Source: an uncultured Candidatus Nitrosopumilus sp. (GTDB lineage Archaea; Thermoproteota; Nitrososphaeria; Nitrososphaerales; Nitrosopumilaceae). Taken from it: a stretch of DNA of 51,534 nucleotides. This document shows positions 34,462 through 43,771 of the stretch, one piece after another. A model generated the notes under the pieces. The model worked only from the letters and a program-made list of their open reading frames with translations, was not told the origin of the DNA and made no database searches. Position 1 is the first letter of the stretch, and each line of letters begins with the position of its first letter. Made by a program: the position numbers and the translations under genes. Location of the stretch: assembly GCA_905479565.1 (NCBI GenBank), contig CAJQMY010000053.1, positions 1-51,534 on the forward strand. Reading direction: 5' to 3'.

Positions 34462-34671
34462 ATGACTTATTGTATAGGAGAATGTAAAAAATACAAGGCT
34501 CTCAAGCCAACAGAAATTGGCAGGTATGCCGCCGGACAAAAAAGATGTAACTATTGCGAAGTGTTTGTAGAGTATGAGGGGTTAGTTTGTCCATGTTGCA
34601 ATAGGCAGCTCAGATGTCTCCCAAGAAGTAGAAAGGGGAAGGAAAAGTATATGGAACAAATTGTAAGATAA
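34462..34671 (+). CDS. Small cysteine-rich zinc protein
   Basis: 69 residues, seven or more cysteines: CIGEC at the start, CNYC near 29-32 and CPCCNRQLRC near 43-52. The two C-x2-C-type knuckles plus basic tail (PRSRKGKEKY) suggest a zinc ribbon that contacts nucleic acid or protein. ATG start. A tiny open frame (MSALQSNILSLDNL, 34408-34452) just upstream may be chance or a leader. No family named. Confidence 0.7.
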   Translation: MTYCIGECKKYKALKPTEIGRYAAGQKRCNYCEVFVEYEGLVCPCCNRQLRCLPRSRKGKEKYMEQIVR

Positions 34672-34725
34672 ACCATGCCTAATAATTAAAGTTCTACTTA
34701 TAAGAAATCAAATGGTAATATAGCT

Positions 34726-34998
34726 ATGGCAATTCCTGCAGACGTAGAAGAATTTGTTGAAAAACATATCAAATTAATGATTTCTCAAACCGAAACATAT
34801 CTTCCATTCATCAGAGTAGCGTTTCCATACTCAAATAATGTTGCAGATGGGGTGTACAATCTAATAATTGGAAGTGCATTATCGATATTTATCAATCAAT
34901 TCGCAATGAAGATGAAATATCCAACTGCAGATGATTTTACAGAATTCGGAAAAATTGCTTTAAAATTTAGAGATCAAGTTGATCAGTTTTTTAAATAA
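34726..34998 (+). CDS. Small conserved protein, unknown function
   Basis: 90 residues, mostly helical, with a mildly hydrophobic centre (DGVYNLIIGSALSIFINQFA) that is short for a confident membrane pass. The start (AIPADVEEFVEKHIKLM) and end (KFRDQVDQFFK) are amphipathic helices. No known motif. ATG start. It ends exactly where the convergent small gene ends. Confidence 0.65.
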   Translation: MAIPADVEEFVEKHIKLMISQTETYLPFIRVAFPYSNNVADGVYNLIIGSALSIFINQFAMKMKYPTADDFTEFGKIALKFRDQVDQFFK

Positions 34999-35229
34999 TT
35001 AAGCAATTTCGCCTAGGAAATGTATAGTATCATTTGTTACAACAACAGTCCTATCTTTTGGAACATGGTATAATTTTTTTGAGCCATTTGAAGATTGAAC
35101 AATGAGTTTTGAAAATGGGCCATTAAGTGATTTGTAAAGAATTCCTTTGTCCCCTACTGATTGCGACCAATGGGTTCCTTGAACAAAAGAGATTGTTTGA
35201 AATTTTACAACTTGATATGAATAGACCAT
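34999..35229 (-). CDS. Small beta-rich protein, unknown function
   Basis: 76 residues from ATG. Alternating hydrophobic pattern (YSYQVVKFQTISFV, then KDRTVVVTNDTIHFLGE) predicts a small beta barrel. No cysteines or transmembrane helix. Its start lies only six bases after the crcB stop on the same strand, so it is probably co-transcribed with crcB. Whether it relates to fluoride handling is unknown. Confidence 0.6.
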   Translation of the reverse strand: MVYSYQVVKFQTISFVQGTHWSQSVGDKGILYKSLNGPFSKLIVQSSNGSKKLYHVPKDRTVVVTNDTIHFLGEIA

Positions 35230-35235
35230 TTCTAA

Positions 35236-35616
35236 TTAATTGTTAATTATTGCACTCATTAATGACTTTCCACCGATTAGAGCTGCGATTGAAAGGCCGA
35301 TGTTAGATATCAAATTTATTGCAAAAGTTCCATAGTTACTCTGTTCAAGAAACGTATTGGATTCAAGTGCAAGTCCAGACATTGTGGTAAGTGAACCACA
35401 GAATCCTATAGCAGCAAATAAAGAATATTTTCCATCAAGATGCCATTGTTGAGACATTACAATAAAAGCACCAAGGACAAATGCTCCAAGTACATTAACT
35501 GCCAAAACGTTGACAGGTATTGCATTGAAAAGTAAAGGAGATTCAATGACCTTGAATCTTAAATATGCTCCAAGTACAGAACCCATTGCAAGAAAAACAA
35601 ACTCTAGACCTTTCAT
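35236..35616 (-). CDS. crcB: CrcB/Fluc fluoride channel
   Basis: 126 residues with four hydrophobic helices, as expected for the dual-topology fluoride exporter. Diagnostic motifs are GSVLGAYLRF in helix 1, VNVLGAFVLGAF in helix 2 and GFCGSLTTMSGLALE at the helix-3 break that binds Na+/F-. ATG at 35616 is chosen; GTG at 35622 would add two residues. A single-copy gene, so a homodimer is expected. No fluoride riboswitch-like fold was noticed in the upstream 130 bases. Confidence 0.93.
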   Translation of the reverse strand: MKGLEFVFLAMGSVLGAYLRFKVIESPLLFNAIPVNVLAVNVLGAFVLGAFIVMSQQWHLDGKYSLFAAIGFCGSLTTMSGLALESNTFLEQSNYGTFAINLISNIGLSIAALIGGKSLMSAIINN

Positions 35617-35748
35617 ATACACAATGAAAACTAATTGACATTATTAGTGCTATTTCGACGGAATTTAAGCTAAATTTATGCCTAAATAGTTTTGATTTAG
35701 AAACATGTATTCACAGTTTTTATAGGTTTAATATTTTTTCCAAACTGG

Positions 35749-35940
35749 ATGACGTTAAAGTTGAGATGTAAAGACTATGGTTTTGAATGTGAATACATTA
35801 TTGATGATGATAAAACATTAAGTCTTATTGAAAAACTTAGAAATCATTTTGAAGAAGAGCACGGGATTGATTATACTATTGAGGTAGTTAGTCAAATGAT
35901 CACTAATCGTGGACATTCTTTAGAATCAATTAAGAAATAA
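35749..35940 (+). CDS. DUF1059-like small protein
   Basis: 63 residues with LRCKDYGFECEYIIDDD, a C-x6-C pair typical of DUF1059 proteins, and HFEEEHGIDYT, which supplies a His. These small domains have no established role; the Cys/His set could bind zinc. ATG start. Divergent from crcB. Confidence 0.75.
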   Translation: MTLKLRCKDYGFECEYIIDDDKTLSLIEKLRNHFEEEHGIDYTIEVVSQMITNRGHSLESIKK

Positions 35941-35976
35941 ACCTTTTAAAAAAATTATTTTCATTTTTAATATTTA

Positions 35977-36414
35977 TTACAATTGTATTGTAGGAGAGAA
36001 TATCTTTTCATATATTATTTCTTTAAGTTGATTTGCTAAGTCCATTATTACTCTAACTTGTTCTAATGTAATTTCCTTAAGATTTTGTATTGAATTGTTT
36101 AGTTCCAATATTTCTGCTTGTAATTTAGATTTTTCATTATTAAGCGAAAATATTTGATTTTGTAGATTTTTATTTTGTTGTTTTAGATTATCATTTTCTT
36201 CAGTTAATTTTTTTATTTTTTCTGAATCAGATTTCTCTGGAAAAGGATCTGGTGCAGGTGCAGGATCTGGTGTTTTGATGGGTTCTGGTGCAGGACTAGG
36301 TTCAGGTATTTGTGGTGGCCCCGGTTCTTGTTCTGTTTCAATAGCAAAGATAGTTTGCGTAAAACTAACAAATACAAACAGAGCAATCATGCCAAAAATA
36401 AGACCAATTTTCAT
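35977..36414 (-). CDS. Secreted proline-rich coiled-coil protein
   Basis: 145 residues. A signal peptide (GLIFGMIALFVFVSFTQTIFA) leads to a Pro/Glu-rich low-complexity stretch (PSPAPEPIKTPDPAPAPDP, about 33-58). A long charged coiled coil follows (KKLTEENDNLKQQNKNLQNQ and onward to about 125), with a short hydrophobic end. It looks like an extended spacer or cell-surface stalk. No anchor is evident. Function unknown. Confidence 0.72.
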   Translation of the reverse strand: MKIGLIFGMIALFVFVSFTQTIFAIETEQEPGPPQIPEPSPAPEPIKTPDPAPAPDPFPEKSDSEKIKKLTEENDNLKQQNKNLQNQIFSLNNEKSKLQAEILELNNSIQNLKEITLEQVRVIMDLANQLKEIIYEKIFSPTIQL

Positions 36415-36487
36415 ATTATAATTTCACAAAAACGTTACAGCAATTTTGTATATGAATATGGTTATTGATTTCTAAGAATGAAAAAGA

Positions 36488-36718
36488 TTATTTGTAGAAA
36501 TCAGGTTCTTGATCTCTTTTTTGTTTCGGAAGATCTTCCATGACAGCTTGAACCACCTCATTATGATTATACGTAAGATGTCTAAGAAATTTTGCAGATT
36601 CATCTGCCCTAGTTTTTTCATCGGCAAATAACATTTCAGGACTACTCAATCCAGTCATCATTTCATTACATTCTTTGCACGGTTCAAAATCAAGATAGAG
36701 TTTCATATTTCTCGTCAT
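36488..36718 (-). CDS. Small CxxC protein downstream of cdc48
   Basis: 76 residues with one CKEC pair near 14-17 and HLTYNHNE near 47-54, a possible Cys2His2 metal site. The rest is acidic and helical. ATG at 36718; ATG at 36706 is an alternative. It follows the cdc48 stop by 17 bases on the same strand and may be an accessory factor of the ATPase, by position only. Confidence 0.65.
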   Translation of the reverse strand: MTRNMKLYLDFEPCKECNEMMTGLSSPEMLFADEKTRADESAKFLRHLTYNHNEVVQAVMEDLPKQKRDQEPDFYK

Positions 36719-36735
36719 TTTTCTTAGTATTTAGA

Positions 36736-38877
36736 CTATTTTATGGATTGAGGTATAGGCATCTCTTTCTTTTGAGGCCTAACCTTATCCACAGCATCAA
36801 TTAGATCTTGTTGTATAATCTTGATCTCCTTGACATTCTTTGACTTGTCAGAGACATATCTCTTCAAAGCTGCAATAGCTGCTCTGTTTGCGACTGCTGC
36901 AATTTCAGCTCCACTAAAGTCATCAGTGATTTTTATAATTTCTGAGATTTTTACATCACTGCCAAGTGGCTTTTTCTTTGTGTGAATCTCAAAGATATGC
37001 TGTCTTCCTTTTTCGTCGGGATTTGGAACTTTGATAATTCTATCAAATCTGCCTGGTCTGAGAAGTGCTTCATCAACAATATCTAACCGATTTGTTGCAC
37101 CGATTATTAACACGTTGTTTAGTTCTTCTAGTCCATCAATTTCTGTTAGAATTTGAGACACTACATTTTCTGTAACATGTGAACCAGAACCTCCACTTCC
37201 TCTTCTTGGAACAAGTGCATCGACTTCGTCTAAGAAAATTATGCATGGTGCTGCTTGTCGTGCTTTTCTGAATATTTCTCTGACACCTTTTTCAGATTCT
37301 CCTACCCATTTTGAAAGTAATTCAGGACCCTTGATGCTGATAAAATTAGACTCTGTCATTTTTGCAAGAGCTTTTGCTATCATTGTCTTGCCAGTTCCTG
37401 GAGGACCGTGAAGTAGAATTCCTTTTGGTGCTTCTACATCAACATAATCATACGCATCTTTGTATTTGATTGGCCACTCAACAGCTTCTTTAAGTTCTTC
37501 TTTTAGTGCATCCAAACCTCCAACATCATCCCAACTAATATTTGGAACTTGGACTTGGACCTCTCTTAGTGCACTAGGACTGACTTCTCTTAGTGCATCT
37601 CTAAAGTCACTACTTGTGATTTGGATTTTTTCAAGTATTTCCGATGAAATTTTTTCTTCGTCATAATCAATCTCAGGAAGAATTCTGCGAAGTGATTTCA
37701 TTGCAGCTTCTTTGGCCAAAACTTCCAAATCAGCTCCTACAAATCCATGTGTAATTTTTGAGATTTGTTTCAGATCTACTTTTTCATCAATTGGCATCCC
37801 ACGTGTATGAATCGAGAGAATATCGAATCTTCCTTCATCATCAGGAATTCCAATTTCAATTTCTCTATCAAATCTGCCTGGTCTTCTAAGTGCAGGATCA
37901 ATTGAATCTGGTCTGTTGGTAGCTGCAATTACAACAACTTTGCCTCTAGACTTCATTCCATCCATCAGAGTTAGTAATTGTGAAACAATTCTTTTCTCTA
38001 GTTCGCCAGAAACTTCATCTCTTTTTGGAGCAATAGAATCAATCTCGTCGATGAAAATTATGCTAGGAGCATTTTCTTCAGCTTGAGTAAAGATTTCTCT
38101 AATTCGTTCTTCACTTTCTCCATAATGTTTTCCCATTATTTCAGGACCGCTCAGGGAGATAAAGTGAGCATTTGTTTCTCCGGCTACGGCCTTTGCCAAT
38201 AACGTCTTACCAGTGCCAGGAGGACCATACAAGAGTACGCCTTTTGGCGCTTCCACGCCTATTTTGTCAAATAATTCTGGATGTCTCATTGGTAATTCGA
38301 CCATTTCACGAATTTTTTGGACTTCTTTTTTTAGACCTCCAAGTTCGTCATATGTAATTCGTGGCACAGATGAATCGACTGCTTTAGTCATTGCTCCAAG
38401 TTTGAATACAGTATTTTCTGTGACTAGAACAGGTTTTGATGGTTTTGTACTTGTTACAACAAATTGAACTCTTCCACCCATTTGCGTATTAAGAGATACT
38501 GAATCTCCAGTTGTAAATACATGGTTGAGGTAATTGTAAATCATGTATTCTTGTAATCCTTCTGCAGCAATCTTTTCAGTTGGAGACAAAACAATTTGTT
38601 CAGCATTTACAGCTTCGACTGTTTTTAACGAAATTTTATCGCCAATTCCTGCTCCAATATTTTGTCTTGTCATTCCATCTATTTTGATAATACCTGAACC
38701 ATATTCTTCAGGAGATCCTGGCCAAAGTTTTACATGTGTTTTTTTGTTGTATGTTAATTCTAGTATTTGTCCAGAATTCCATTTTTGATCCTCAATAATT
38801 TTAGGATCGATTATAGCTCTGCCTCTTCCAACATGTTGTTGTGGACTTTCTTCAATTTTTAAAATTATTTCGCTCAT
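36736..38877 (-). CDS. cdc48: Cdc48/VAT-type AAA+ ATPase
   Basis: 713-residue double-ring AAA+ unfoldase that extracts and unfolds proteins, often feeding the proteasome. An N-domain (residues 1-185) is followed by D1 with GPPGTGKT, Walker [11 protein letters not shown] and arginine-rich [13 protein letters not shown]2 carries a second [21 protein letters not shown] and [11 protein letters not shown]. Motifs are intact in both rings. This is not CdvC, which has a MIT domain and one ring. It lies 28 bases downstream of hsp20 on the same strand, implying joint stress control. ATG start. Confidence 0.96.
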   Translation of the reverse strand: MSEIILKIEESPQQHVGRGRAIIDPKIIEDQKWNSGQILELTYNKKTHVKLWPGSPEEYGSGIIKIDGMTRQNIGAGIGDKISLKTVEAVNAEQIVLSPTEKIAAEGLQEYMIYNYLNHVFTTGDSVSLNTQMGGRVQFVVTSTKPSKPVLVTENTVFKLGAMTKAVDSSVPRITYDELGGLKKEVQKIREMVELPMRHPELFDKIGVEAPKGVLLYGPPGTGKTLLAKAVAGETNAHFISLSGPEIMGKHYGESEERIREIFTQAEENAPSIIFIDEIDSIAPKRDEVSGELEKRIVSQLLTLMDGMKSRGKVVVIAATNRPDSIDPALRRPGRFDREIEIGIPDDEGRFDILSIHTRGMPIDEKVDLKQISKITHGFVGADLEVLAKEAAMKSLRRILPEIDYDEEKISSEILEKIQITSSDFRDALREVSPSALREVQVQVPNISWDDVGGLDALKEELKEAVEWPIKYKDAYDYVDVEAPKGILLHGPPGTGKTMIAKALAKMTESNFISIKGPELLSKWVGESEKGVREIFRKARQAAPCIIFLDEVDALVPRRGSGGSGSHVTENVVSQILTEIDGLEELNNVLIIGATNRLDIVDEALLRPGRFDRIIKVPNPDEKGRQHIFEIHTKKKPLGSDVKISEIIKITDDFSGAEIAAVANRAAIAALKRYVSDKSKNVKEIKIIQQDLIDAVDKVRPQKKEMPIPQSIK

Positions 38878-38905
38878 ACTTATACCTCAAAAATTAAAGA
38901 GAGGT

Positions 38906-39406
38906 TTATTCAACCTCCACCGTTTTACCTTTTGGTTTTTCTTCTTCAATTAACTTGAAGATAATTTGCAAAACTCCGTTTTTATAAGATGCCTTTGCAG
39001 AGTTTTCATCAACTTTGTGTTGTAAAGGAACTTTTACATGATACTTTTTTTCGTTGTGTTCTGCTGAAAGATCAACTAGTTTGTTTTCAACAACAATTTT
39101 GACGTCAGATTTTTCAACTCCTGGCATCTCAGCTATGAGTTTTACTATTTTTTCTTTCTCGTCGACTATTGTGTCGACAAGTGGTTCTTGCGTATTAGAA
39201 GTTGGAAGTAAGCCTGGTTTGACATTTCCATATTCCTTTATCACAGGTTTTCCATCAGGACCAACAGTCATTGTATAACCATAATAATATGGACCAGATT
39301 CAGAACCATTTCCCTTGAATTCCTCAAAAATGTCATTTATATGAAAAAAAGAGTTTGACATTCTCGTGAAAATTCTATCAAATTCACTATCAAAGAAGTT
39401 TGTCAT
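38906..39406 (-). CDS. hsp20: Small heat-shock protein, Hsp20/alpha-crystallin family
   Basis: 166 residues. An N-terminal Phe-rich arm (FFDSEFDRIFTRMSNSFF) precedes a Gly/Tyr stretch. The alpha-crystallin core begins near residue 80 (TIVDEKEKIVKLIAEMPGVEK) and includes NGVLQIIFKL, the usual conserved end; the tail is charged. It holds unfolded proteins for refolding or for Cdc48, encoded just downstream. Its promoter carries a palindrome and TATA box at 39421-39446, consistent with heat-shock repression. Confidence 0.93.
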   Translation of the reverse strand: MTNFFDSEFDRIFTRMSNSFFHINDIFEEFKGNGSESGPYYYGYTMTVGPDGKPVIKEYGNVKPGLLPTSNTQEPLVDTIVDEKEKIVKLIAEMPGVEKSDVKIVVENKLVDLSAEHNEKKYHVKVPLQHKVDENSAKASYKNGVLQIIFKLIEEEKPKGKTVEVE

Positions 39407-39420
39407 ATTAATCTAATGTA

Positions 39421-39446
39421 TGTAATATTTATTACATTATATAAAG
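39421..39446 (-). promoter_or_regulatory. hsp20-cdc48 promoter: TATA box and palindromic operator
   Basis: Bases 39421-39436 are TGTAATATTTATTACA, with seven-base inverted arms around TT. Immediately upstream in the minus sense is TTTATATAATG (39436-39446), a strong archaeal TATA box, 30-40 bases before the hsp20 ATG at 39406. The palindrome lies between TATA and start, the usual place for a repressor operator. The binder is unknown. Confidence 0.6.
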
Positions 39447-39510
39447 ATTATTGATATTTCTTTGATTTCTTACATAATCCTATTATAATTGACATAATAT
39501 AATAATTTTA

Positions 39511-40176
39511 ATGAGAACTTCAAGTGTATCTGTTCCTGAAGTTGTAAGGGAGATTATCAATAGAAATCGTTCAATTTCTGATTGTATGAGGATGGATTTG
39601 ATAAATTATACAGCATTGGCAGTAAAGATTCAACCAGATATAGAAAAAATTCTAGGGAATTCTGTAAATCTCAATACAATAGTTGTTGCCATTAAGAGAT
39701 TTGCCGATTCGTTTGAAATTAAAGAAGATGTCAAAGAAGAATCAGTATTAAAAAATGCAAGACTGGCATTAACTGATGGAATAATGGATGTCAAGTTTTC
39801 AATAAAGGATTCAAACGAAATGGATCCCATGGTAATTTTGGATAAATTCTCCAAGATCACTAACAACTATGATTTTTTCAGAATGTCTGATTCATTTAGA
39901 TTTTTGGCAGAAGATTTGGAGGATATTAGACAAATTTTCAGAAATGTGCCAGAAAATGATGATATGTTTAGTACTGGACTTGCAAAAATCAGAATTTCAA
40001 TACCAAACTCTCAAAATCAGTCAGACGTAGTATCTTATGTTGCTGAGGTATTACATGCAAATGGAATCGAATTGGTAAATGCATTTTTCAGTCAAGATAA
40101 CATTACAATAATCCTCAATGAGAGGGATTCATCAAGAGCCTATGATATCTTACACTCAGATATTATGAGAACTTGA
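39511..40176 (+). CDS. ACT-domain-like regulatory protein
   Basis: 221 residues. The N-terminal two thirds are helical, with a helix-turn-helix-like start (SVPEVVREIINRNRSISDCM). The last 70 residues have a beta-alpha-beta-beta pattern (LAKIRISIPNSQ, then IELVNAFFSQDNITIILNE) typical of ACT ligand-binding domains. Related archaeal proteins are thought to sense small molecules such as amino acids. ATG start. It precedes the NDH-2 gene by 54 bases. Assignment is by pattern only. Confidence 0.65.
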   Translation: MRTSSVSVPEVVREIINRNRSISDCMRMDLINYTALAVKIQPDIEKILGNSVNLNTIVVAIKRFADSFEIKEDVKEESVLKNARLALTDGIMDVKFSIKDSNEMDPMVILDKFSKITNNYDFFRMSDSFRFLAEDLEDIRQIFRNVPENDDMFSTGLAKIRISIPNSQNQSDVVSYVAEVLHANGIELVNAFFSQDNITIILNERDSSRAYDILHSDIMRT

Positions 40177-40230
40177 ATGCAGTAGCAAATTTAGTAAAAA
40201 TTATTCTTATAGCATATATTCACCCAATTT

Positions 40231-41604
40231 ATGAAAAAGACACAATTGGCAAGAAATAAGAAGAAAATTGTAATTTTAGGTGGCGGATTTGCCGGGGTGG
40301 AATGTGCCAAACAGCTAGAAAAAGAATTTGGAAACAATCCTGAAATAGAACTGGTAATGGTAAGTGAAGATAATTTTCTATTATTTACACCAATGTTGCC
40401 ACAAGTAGCATCTGGGATGATTGAAACTAGGCATATTGTTTTACCAATTAGAACTATATGTAAAAAAACAAAATTCTACGAAAGTCGAATCAAAAATATT
40501 GATCCATACGGAAAAATCGTAACATTATGGGGAACTGGAGATAAAAGAAGCATATCATTACATTATGATTTTCTAATTGTCGCATTAGGTAGTGAAACCA
40601 ACTTTTTTGGAATGGCTGATGTTGAAAAAAATGCATACACAATGAAGACGCTCAATGATGCTGTAATGTTAAGAAATAGAGTTATTGATATGCTAGAACA
40701 AGCAGAAAATGAAACCAATCCAATTCTTCGAAAAAGTTTTTTAAATTTTGTAGTAGTAGGTGGCGGATTTGCAGGAATTGAAACCGCAGGAGAACTGATG
40801 GATCTTTTGTTGGATGCAAGAAAATATTATCCAACAATTCACAAAGACGATATCAAAGTAATTGTGTTAGAGGCCTTAGGAATGATCCTGCCTGGATTTA
40901 ACATAAAACTGGCAAATTTTGCAAAAGACAAGATGGTGGAAAGAGGAATTGATATTAGATTAAAAACAGCAGTCATCAGTTTTGATGGAAATGAAGTTAC
41001 TACGAAATCATTAGATGAGAATCTAAAAGATTCAATCGATACATCTGAAATTAATTCAGTGATTACAAAGACATTGATTTGGACTGCAGGAGTAACTCCG
41101 GTTAACACGATTAAGAGATCAATGTTCAAAACAGAAAAAGGGAAAGTTTTGGTAAATGATTTTCTAGAAGTTGCTGATTTTCCCGGAGTGTTTGCCATAG
41201 GTGATTGCGCATTACATATTGATCCTGAAACACAACGACCATTACCTCCAACCGCTCAAATTGCAGAAGCTCAAGCAAAAATTGCTGTCAAAAATCTAAT
41301 CTCTCTAATTAAAAATTCTACAAAAGAAAAATTTGTTTATCATTCCAAAGGACAAATGGCAATTATTGGAAAAAGATCAGGTATTGCCACATTTTTGGGA
41401 ATGAATATTTCAGGATTTTGGGCTTGGTTAATTTGGAGAAACGTTTACCTCTCAAAAATTACAACATTTGACAAAAAAACTCGTGTATTTCTTGATTGGG
41501 TAATAGACTTGTTCTTTGATAGAGATATTTCAAGATTAAAGCTAATGAAACGTGAAACCAAAAAAGAGTACAAGTTACTAGATGAAGTAGATGATGTTTG
41601 GTAG
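40231..41604 (+). CDS. ndh: Type II NADH dehydrogenase (NDH-2)-like FAD oxidoreductase
   Basis: 457 residues. FAD-binding GGGFAGVECA is near residue 15 and the NAD(P)H-binding GGGFAGIETAGEL near 170. TWTAGV-type LIWTAGVTPV and FAIGDCALHID close the FAD site. The C-terminal amphipathic region (FWAWLIWRNVYLSKI) should bind the membrane surface. It transfers electrons from NADH to quinone without pumping protons. Neither pair of cysteines for sulfide:quinone reductase is seen, so NDH-2 is preferred. ATG start. Confidence 0.9.
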   Translation: MKKTQLARNKKKIVILGGGFAGVECAKQLEKEFGNNPEIELVMVSEDNFLLFTPMLPQVASGMIETRHIVLPIRTICKKTKFYESRIKNIDPYGKIVTLWGTGDKRSISLHYDFLIVALGSETNFFGMADVEKNAYTMKTLNDAVMLRNRVIDMLEQAENETNPILRKSFLNFVVVGGGFAGIETAGELMDLLLDARKYYPTIHKDDIKVIVLEALGMILPGFNIKLANFAKDKMVERGIDIRLKTAVISFDGNEVTTKSLDENLKDSIDTSEINSVITKTLIWTAGVTPVNTIKRSMFKTEKGKVLVNDFLEVADFPGVFAIGDCALHIDPETQRPLPPTAQIAEAQAKIAVKNLISLIKNSTKEKFVYHSKGQMAIIGKRSGIATFLGMNISGFWAWLIWRNVYLSKITTFDKKTRVFLDWVIDLFFDRDISRLKLMKRETKKEYKLLDEVDDVW

Positions 41605-41663
41605 AAAAAGCCTCTCTTTTAGGCTTAAAAATAGATGCAACCAGAAAGAATTTGTTTGATCAG

Positions 41664-43205
41664 TTATTTTTTAATTTTATAGATGATCAATGCAGGTGCT
41701 GCAAAATACATTCCAACATTCATTAAAATTATTCCAATTCCATATGATAACATTTCCTCTTCAGAATCAATTTCAACATAATTTAGAATTGATAGTGTGG
41801 ATAACATTGGTGTAATGGAAAGCTTTACAAATTTTTTGAAAAGAGGATTTTCACGCTCCATATCAGCAATTACAGGTGAAAATGAGTAATAGAATTGGTT
41901 AAAACCACTCATAAAAGCAATTCCAGATTTTGTTGATAAAATAGTATTGTCTCTAAATTCTCTAAGTTGTTGAACTTGTGGTGCAAGTTCAGATCCAAAC
42001 GTAGCAGTTGCAATTAAACATCCACCATTTTCTTCAATAGAAATTTCTTCTGAATCAGATTCTGGAGATATTATTACAAATGATTCAATTGTTTCATCAA
42101 ATCTTGGAAGTTGAGAATCAAAATCATCTACACCGTTACTATATGCGAGAGTATAGAATTTTTCATTATCATAAAACATAATTTCTTTAAATTGGACATT
42201 ATATTTTTCTCCATTTAATGAAAATAATCCTTCTGCTTCAGTCACATATGCATCATATTCATTTATAGTCATCTTTTTCTGTGAATTTATTTTTAATTCA
42301 CCTGTTTCTATTACAGATTTAATTGATTCAAGTTTTTCAGAAATAAGTTCATCAAATGTTCTTTGATTAGATTCTTGTATTGTTAATGAAATTACGGGGT
42401 TTATTACGCCTATTTTTGGACCAACAGCAACTACATCAGGAGAATCTGGTTGTGTCTTATCTTGTTCTTGTAATAACCAGCCCTCAGGTACACTTAATTT
42501 TATTTCATGTTCTGCACTTTGATATTGTTGATTGCCTGTAGATGGAATTACAGATGATTGAGTACGTTCAGGATCTTCTAAGTCAAGATAATTTAAAATA
42601 TCAGAAATACTAACTACTTTAGTTTTTATGATTCTTACTTGATCCGGATCTATAGGCCTATCACTAGTTCCTGTTTCAACAGCTGCAATTTTATCTAATG
42701 TTTCAAAACTTTCTTCAGTTACAATTCTACCAAATACGGTATATTCTTCATCAAGAAAGTTAGAATCTTGATGAATTATAAAAAATTGAGAGCCTCCACT
42801 GTTCGGATCAGCTGATCTTGCCATTGAAACAATTCCTCGATTATGTTTGATTGTATTAAACTCTGCATCTACACTTGTAGATGGACCACCTGTACCCCAA
42901 GTATTTGGATCACCATCAACAGTATTTGGATCACCACCTTGAATCATAAATCCAGGAATGATTCGATGAAATAATACACCATCATAAAATCCTGATTGAG
43001 ACAATTTTATAAAGTTCTCAACATGTTTTGGAGCATCATTTGGGAAAAATTCTATAACAATTTCTCCAAGATTAGTTTCTAAGATGACTACAGGATCTAT
43101 AATGTTAATTATATTTACATCTAATTCTGCACTTTGTGCAAAGGCAGAACTTCCAGAACTAACTACAAGTAATAAAAATATTAAAACAAGTGAAATTCTA
43201 TTCAA
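41664..43205 (-). CDS. Secreted cyclophilin with PsbP-like domain and CFI-box membrane tail
   Basis: 513 residues: signal peptide (LVLIFLLLVVSSGSSAFA), cyclophilin peptidyl-prolyl isomerase domain (about 33-195; FHRIIPGFMIQGGDP, GGSQFFIIHQ) and a PsbP-like middle (about 222-375; LSVPEGWLL). A CFI-box follows, reading GGCLIATATFGSELAPQVQQL near 395, then helices and a final hydrophobic helix ending YKIKK. The CFI-box-CTERM module is a known C-terminal sorting/anchoring module. The enzyme would fold proteins outside the cell while tethered to the membrane. Fusion of all three is unusual. Confidence 0.85.
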   Translation of the reverse strand: MNRISLVLIFLLLVVSSGSSAFAQSAELDVNIINIIDPVVILETNLGEIVIEFFPNDAPKHVENFIKLSQSGFYDGVLFHRIIPGFMIQGGDPNTVDGDPNTWGTGGPSTSVDAEFNTIKHNRGIVSMARSADPNSGGSQFFIIHQDSNFLDEEYTVFGRIVTEESFETLDKIAAVETGTSDRPIDPDQVRIIKTKVVSISDILNYLDLEDPERTQSSVIPSTGNQQYQSAEHEIKLSVPEGWLLQEQDKTQPDSPDVVAVGPKIGVINPVISLTIQESNQRTFDELISEKLESIKSVIETGELKINSQKKMTINEYDAYVTEAEGLFSLNGEKYNVQFKEIMFYDNEKFYTLAYSNGVDDFDSQLPRFDETIESFVIISPESDSEEISIEENGGCLIATATFGSELAPQVQQLREFRDNTILSTKSGIAFMSGFNQFYYSFSPVIADMERENPLFKKFVKLSITPMLSTLSILNYVEIDSEEEMLSYGIGIILMNVGMYFAAPALIIYKIKK

Positions 43206-43277
43206 TAAATTTTTTAATTAAGACTTACTTAAAAGCTAATTGTGTTAGTTTTTAATAAAGTTCAATAATCAACCCAT

Positions 43278-43769
43278 ATGCAATCTGATGAAAAAATTCA
43301 AGCACATATAGTTTCAATTTGGCGAGAATCCAAAAAATTCTTTTCAATTGGTGGAAAAGAAGGCATGTTGGTACTAACTGACAAACATTTGGTATTTATA
43401 CACAAAACAAAATCTAAAATGAATTGGTGGAAAGCCATTACTCAAAGACAAGTAATTAATTTTATCAAATCAAAAAATACTATGATTCGTCATGATGGCT
43501 ATAATGAAGAAGATTTGATGAATGATTGTGAAGATGAACGAAATACCGAATTAAGTTTTAATGATATTTCTAGTATTAGTTTTACAGAAAAAAATTGGGG
43601 AAGTTCATTACAATTAGAGTTTCAAAAAAATGGGAAAGATGAGAAATTTCAGTACTCAGTTGCCCAAGATTGGGTAAAATATCCTGCAAAAGAGCCTACA
43701 AAATATGTGAAAGTAGATTGGAAGCCTTTTGTGCAATATATTAAAGACAGACAGAAATTTACCAAGTAA
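43278..43769 (+). CDS. PH/GRAM-like small protein, unknown function
   Basis: 163 residues. The opening resembles a bacterial/archaeal PH-like fold (GKEGMLVLTDKHLVFIHKTK), followed by a charged region and SSISFTEKNWGSSLQLEFQK, again beta-rich. The end is basic and aromatic (WKPFVQYIKDRQKF). Such folds may bind lipid or protein. No catalytic motif. ATG start; cbiE follows after two bases, so they are co-transcribed. Confidence 0.65.
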   Translation: MQSDEKIQAHIVSIWRESKKFFSIGGKEGMLVLTDKHLVFIHKTKSKMNWWKAITQRQVINFIKSKNTMIRHDGYNEEDLMNDCEDERNTELSFNDISSISFTEKNWGSSLQLEFQKNGKDEKFQYSVAQDWVKYPAKEPTKYVKVDWKPFVQYIKDRQKFTK

Positions 43770-43771
43770 AA

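Noticed and set aside
35623-35748. Possible fluoride riboswitch upstream of crcB
   Set aside because: No conserved pseudoknot-type sequence or G+C-rich stems were found in this A+T-rich gap.
36736-38877. Possible CdvC (Vps4-like) partner for the CdvB proteins
   Set aside because: Two complete AAA rings and a Cdc48 N-domain without a MIT domain identify it as Cdc48/VAT.
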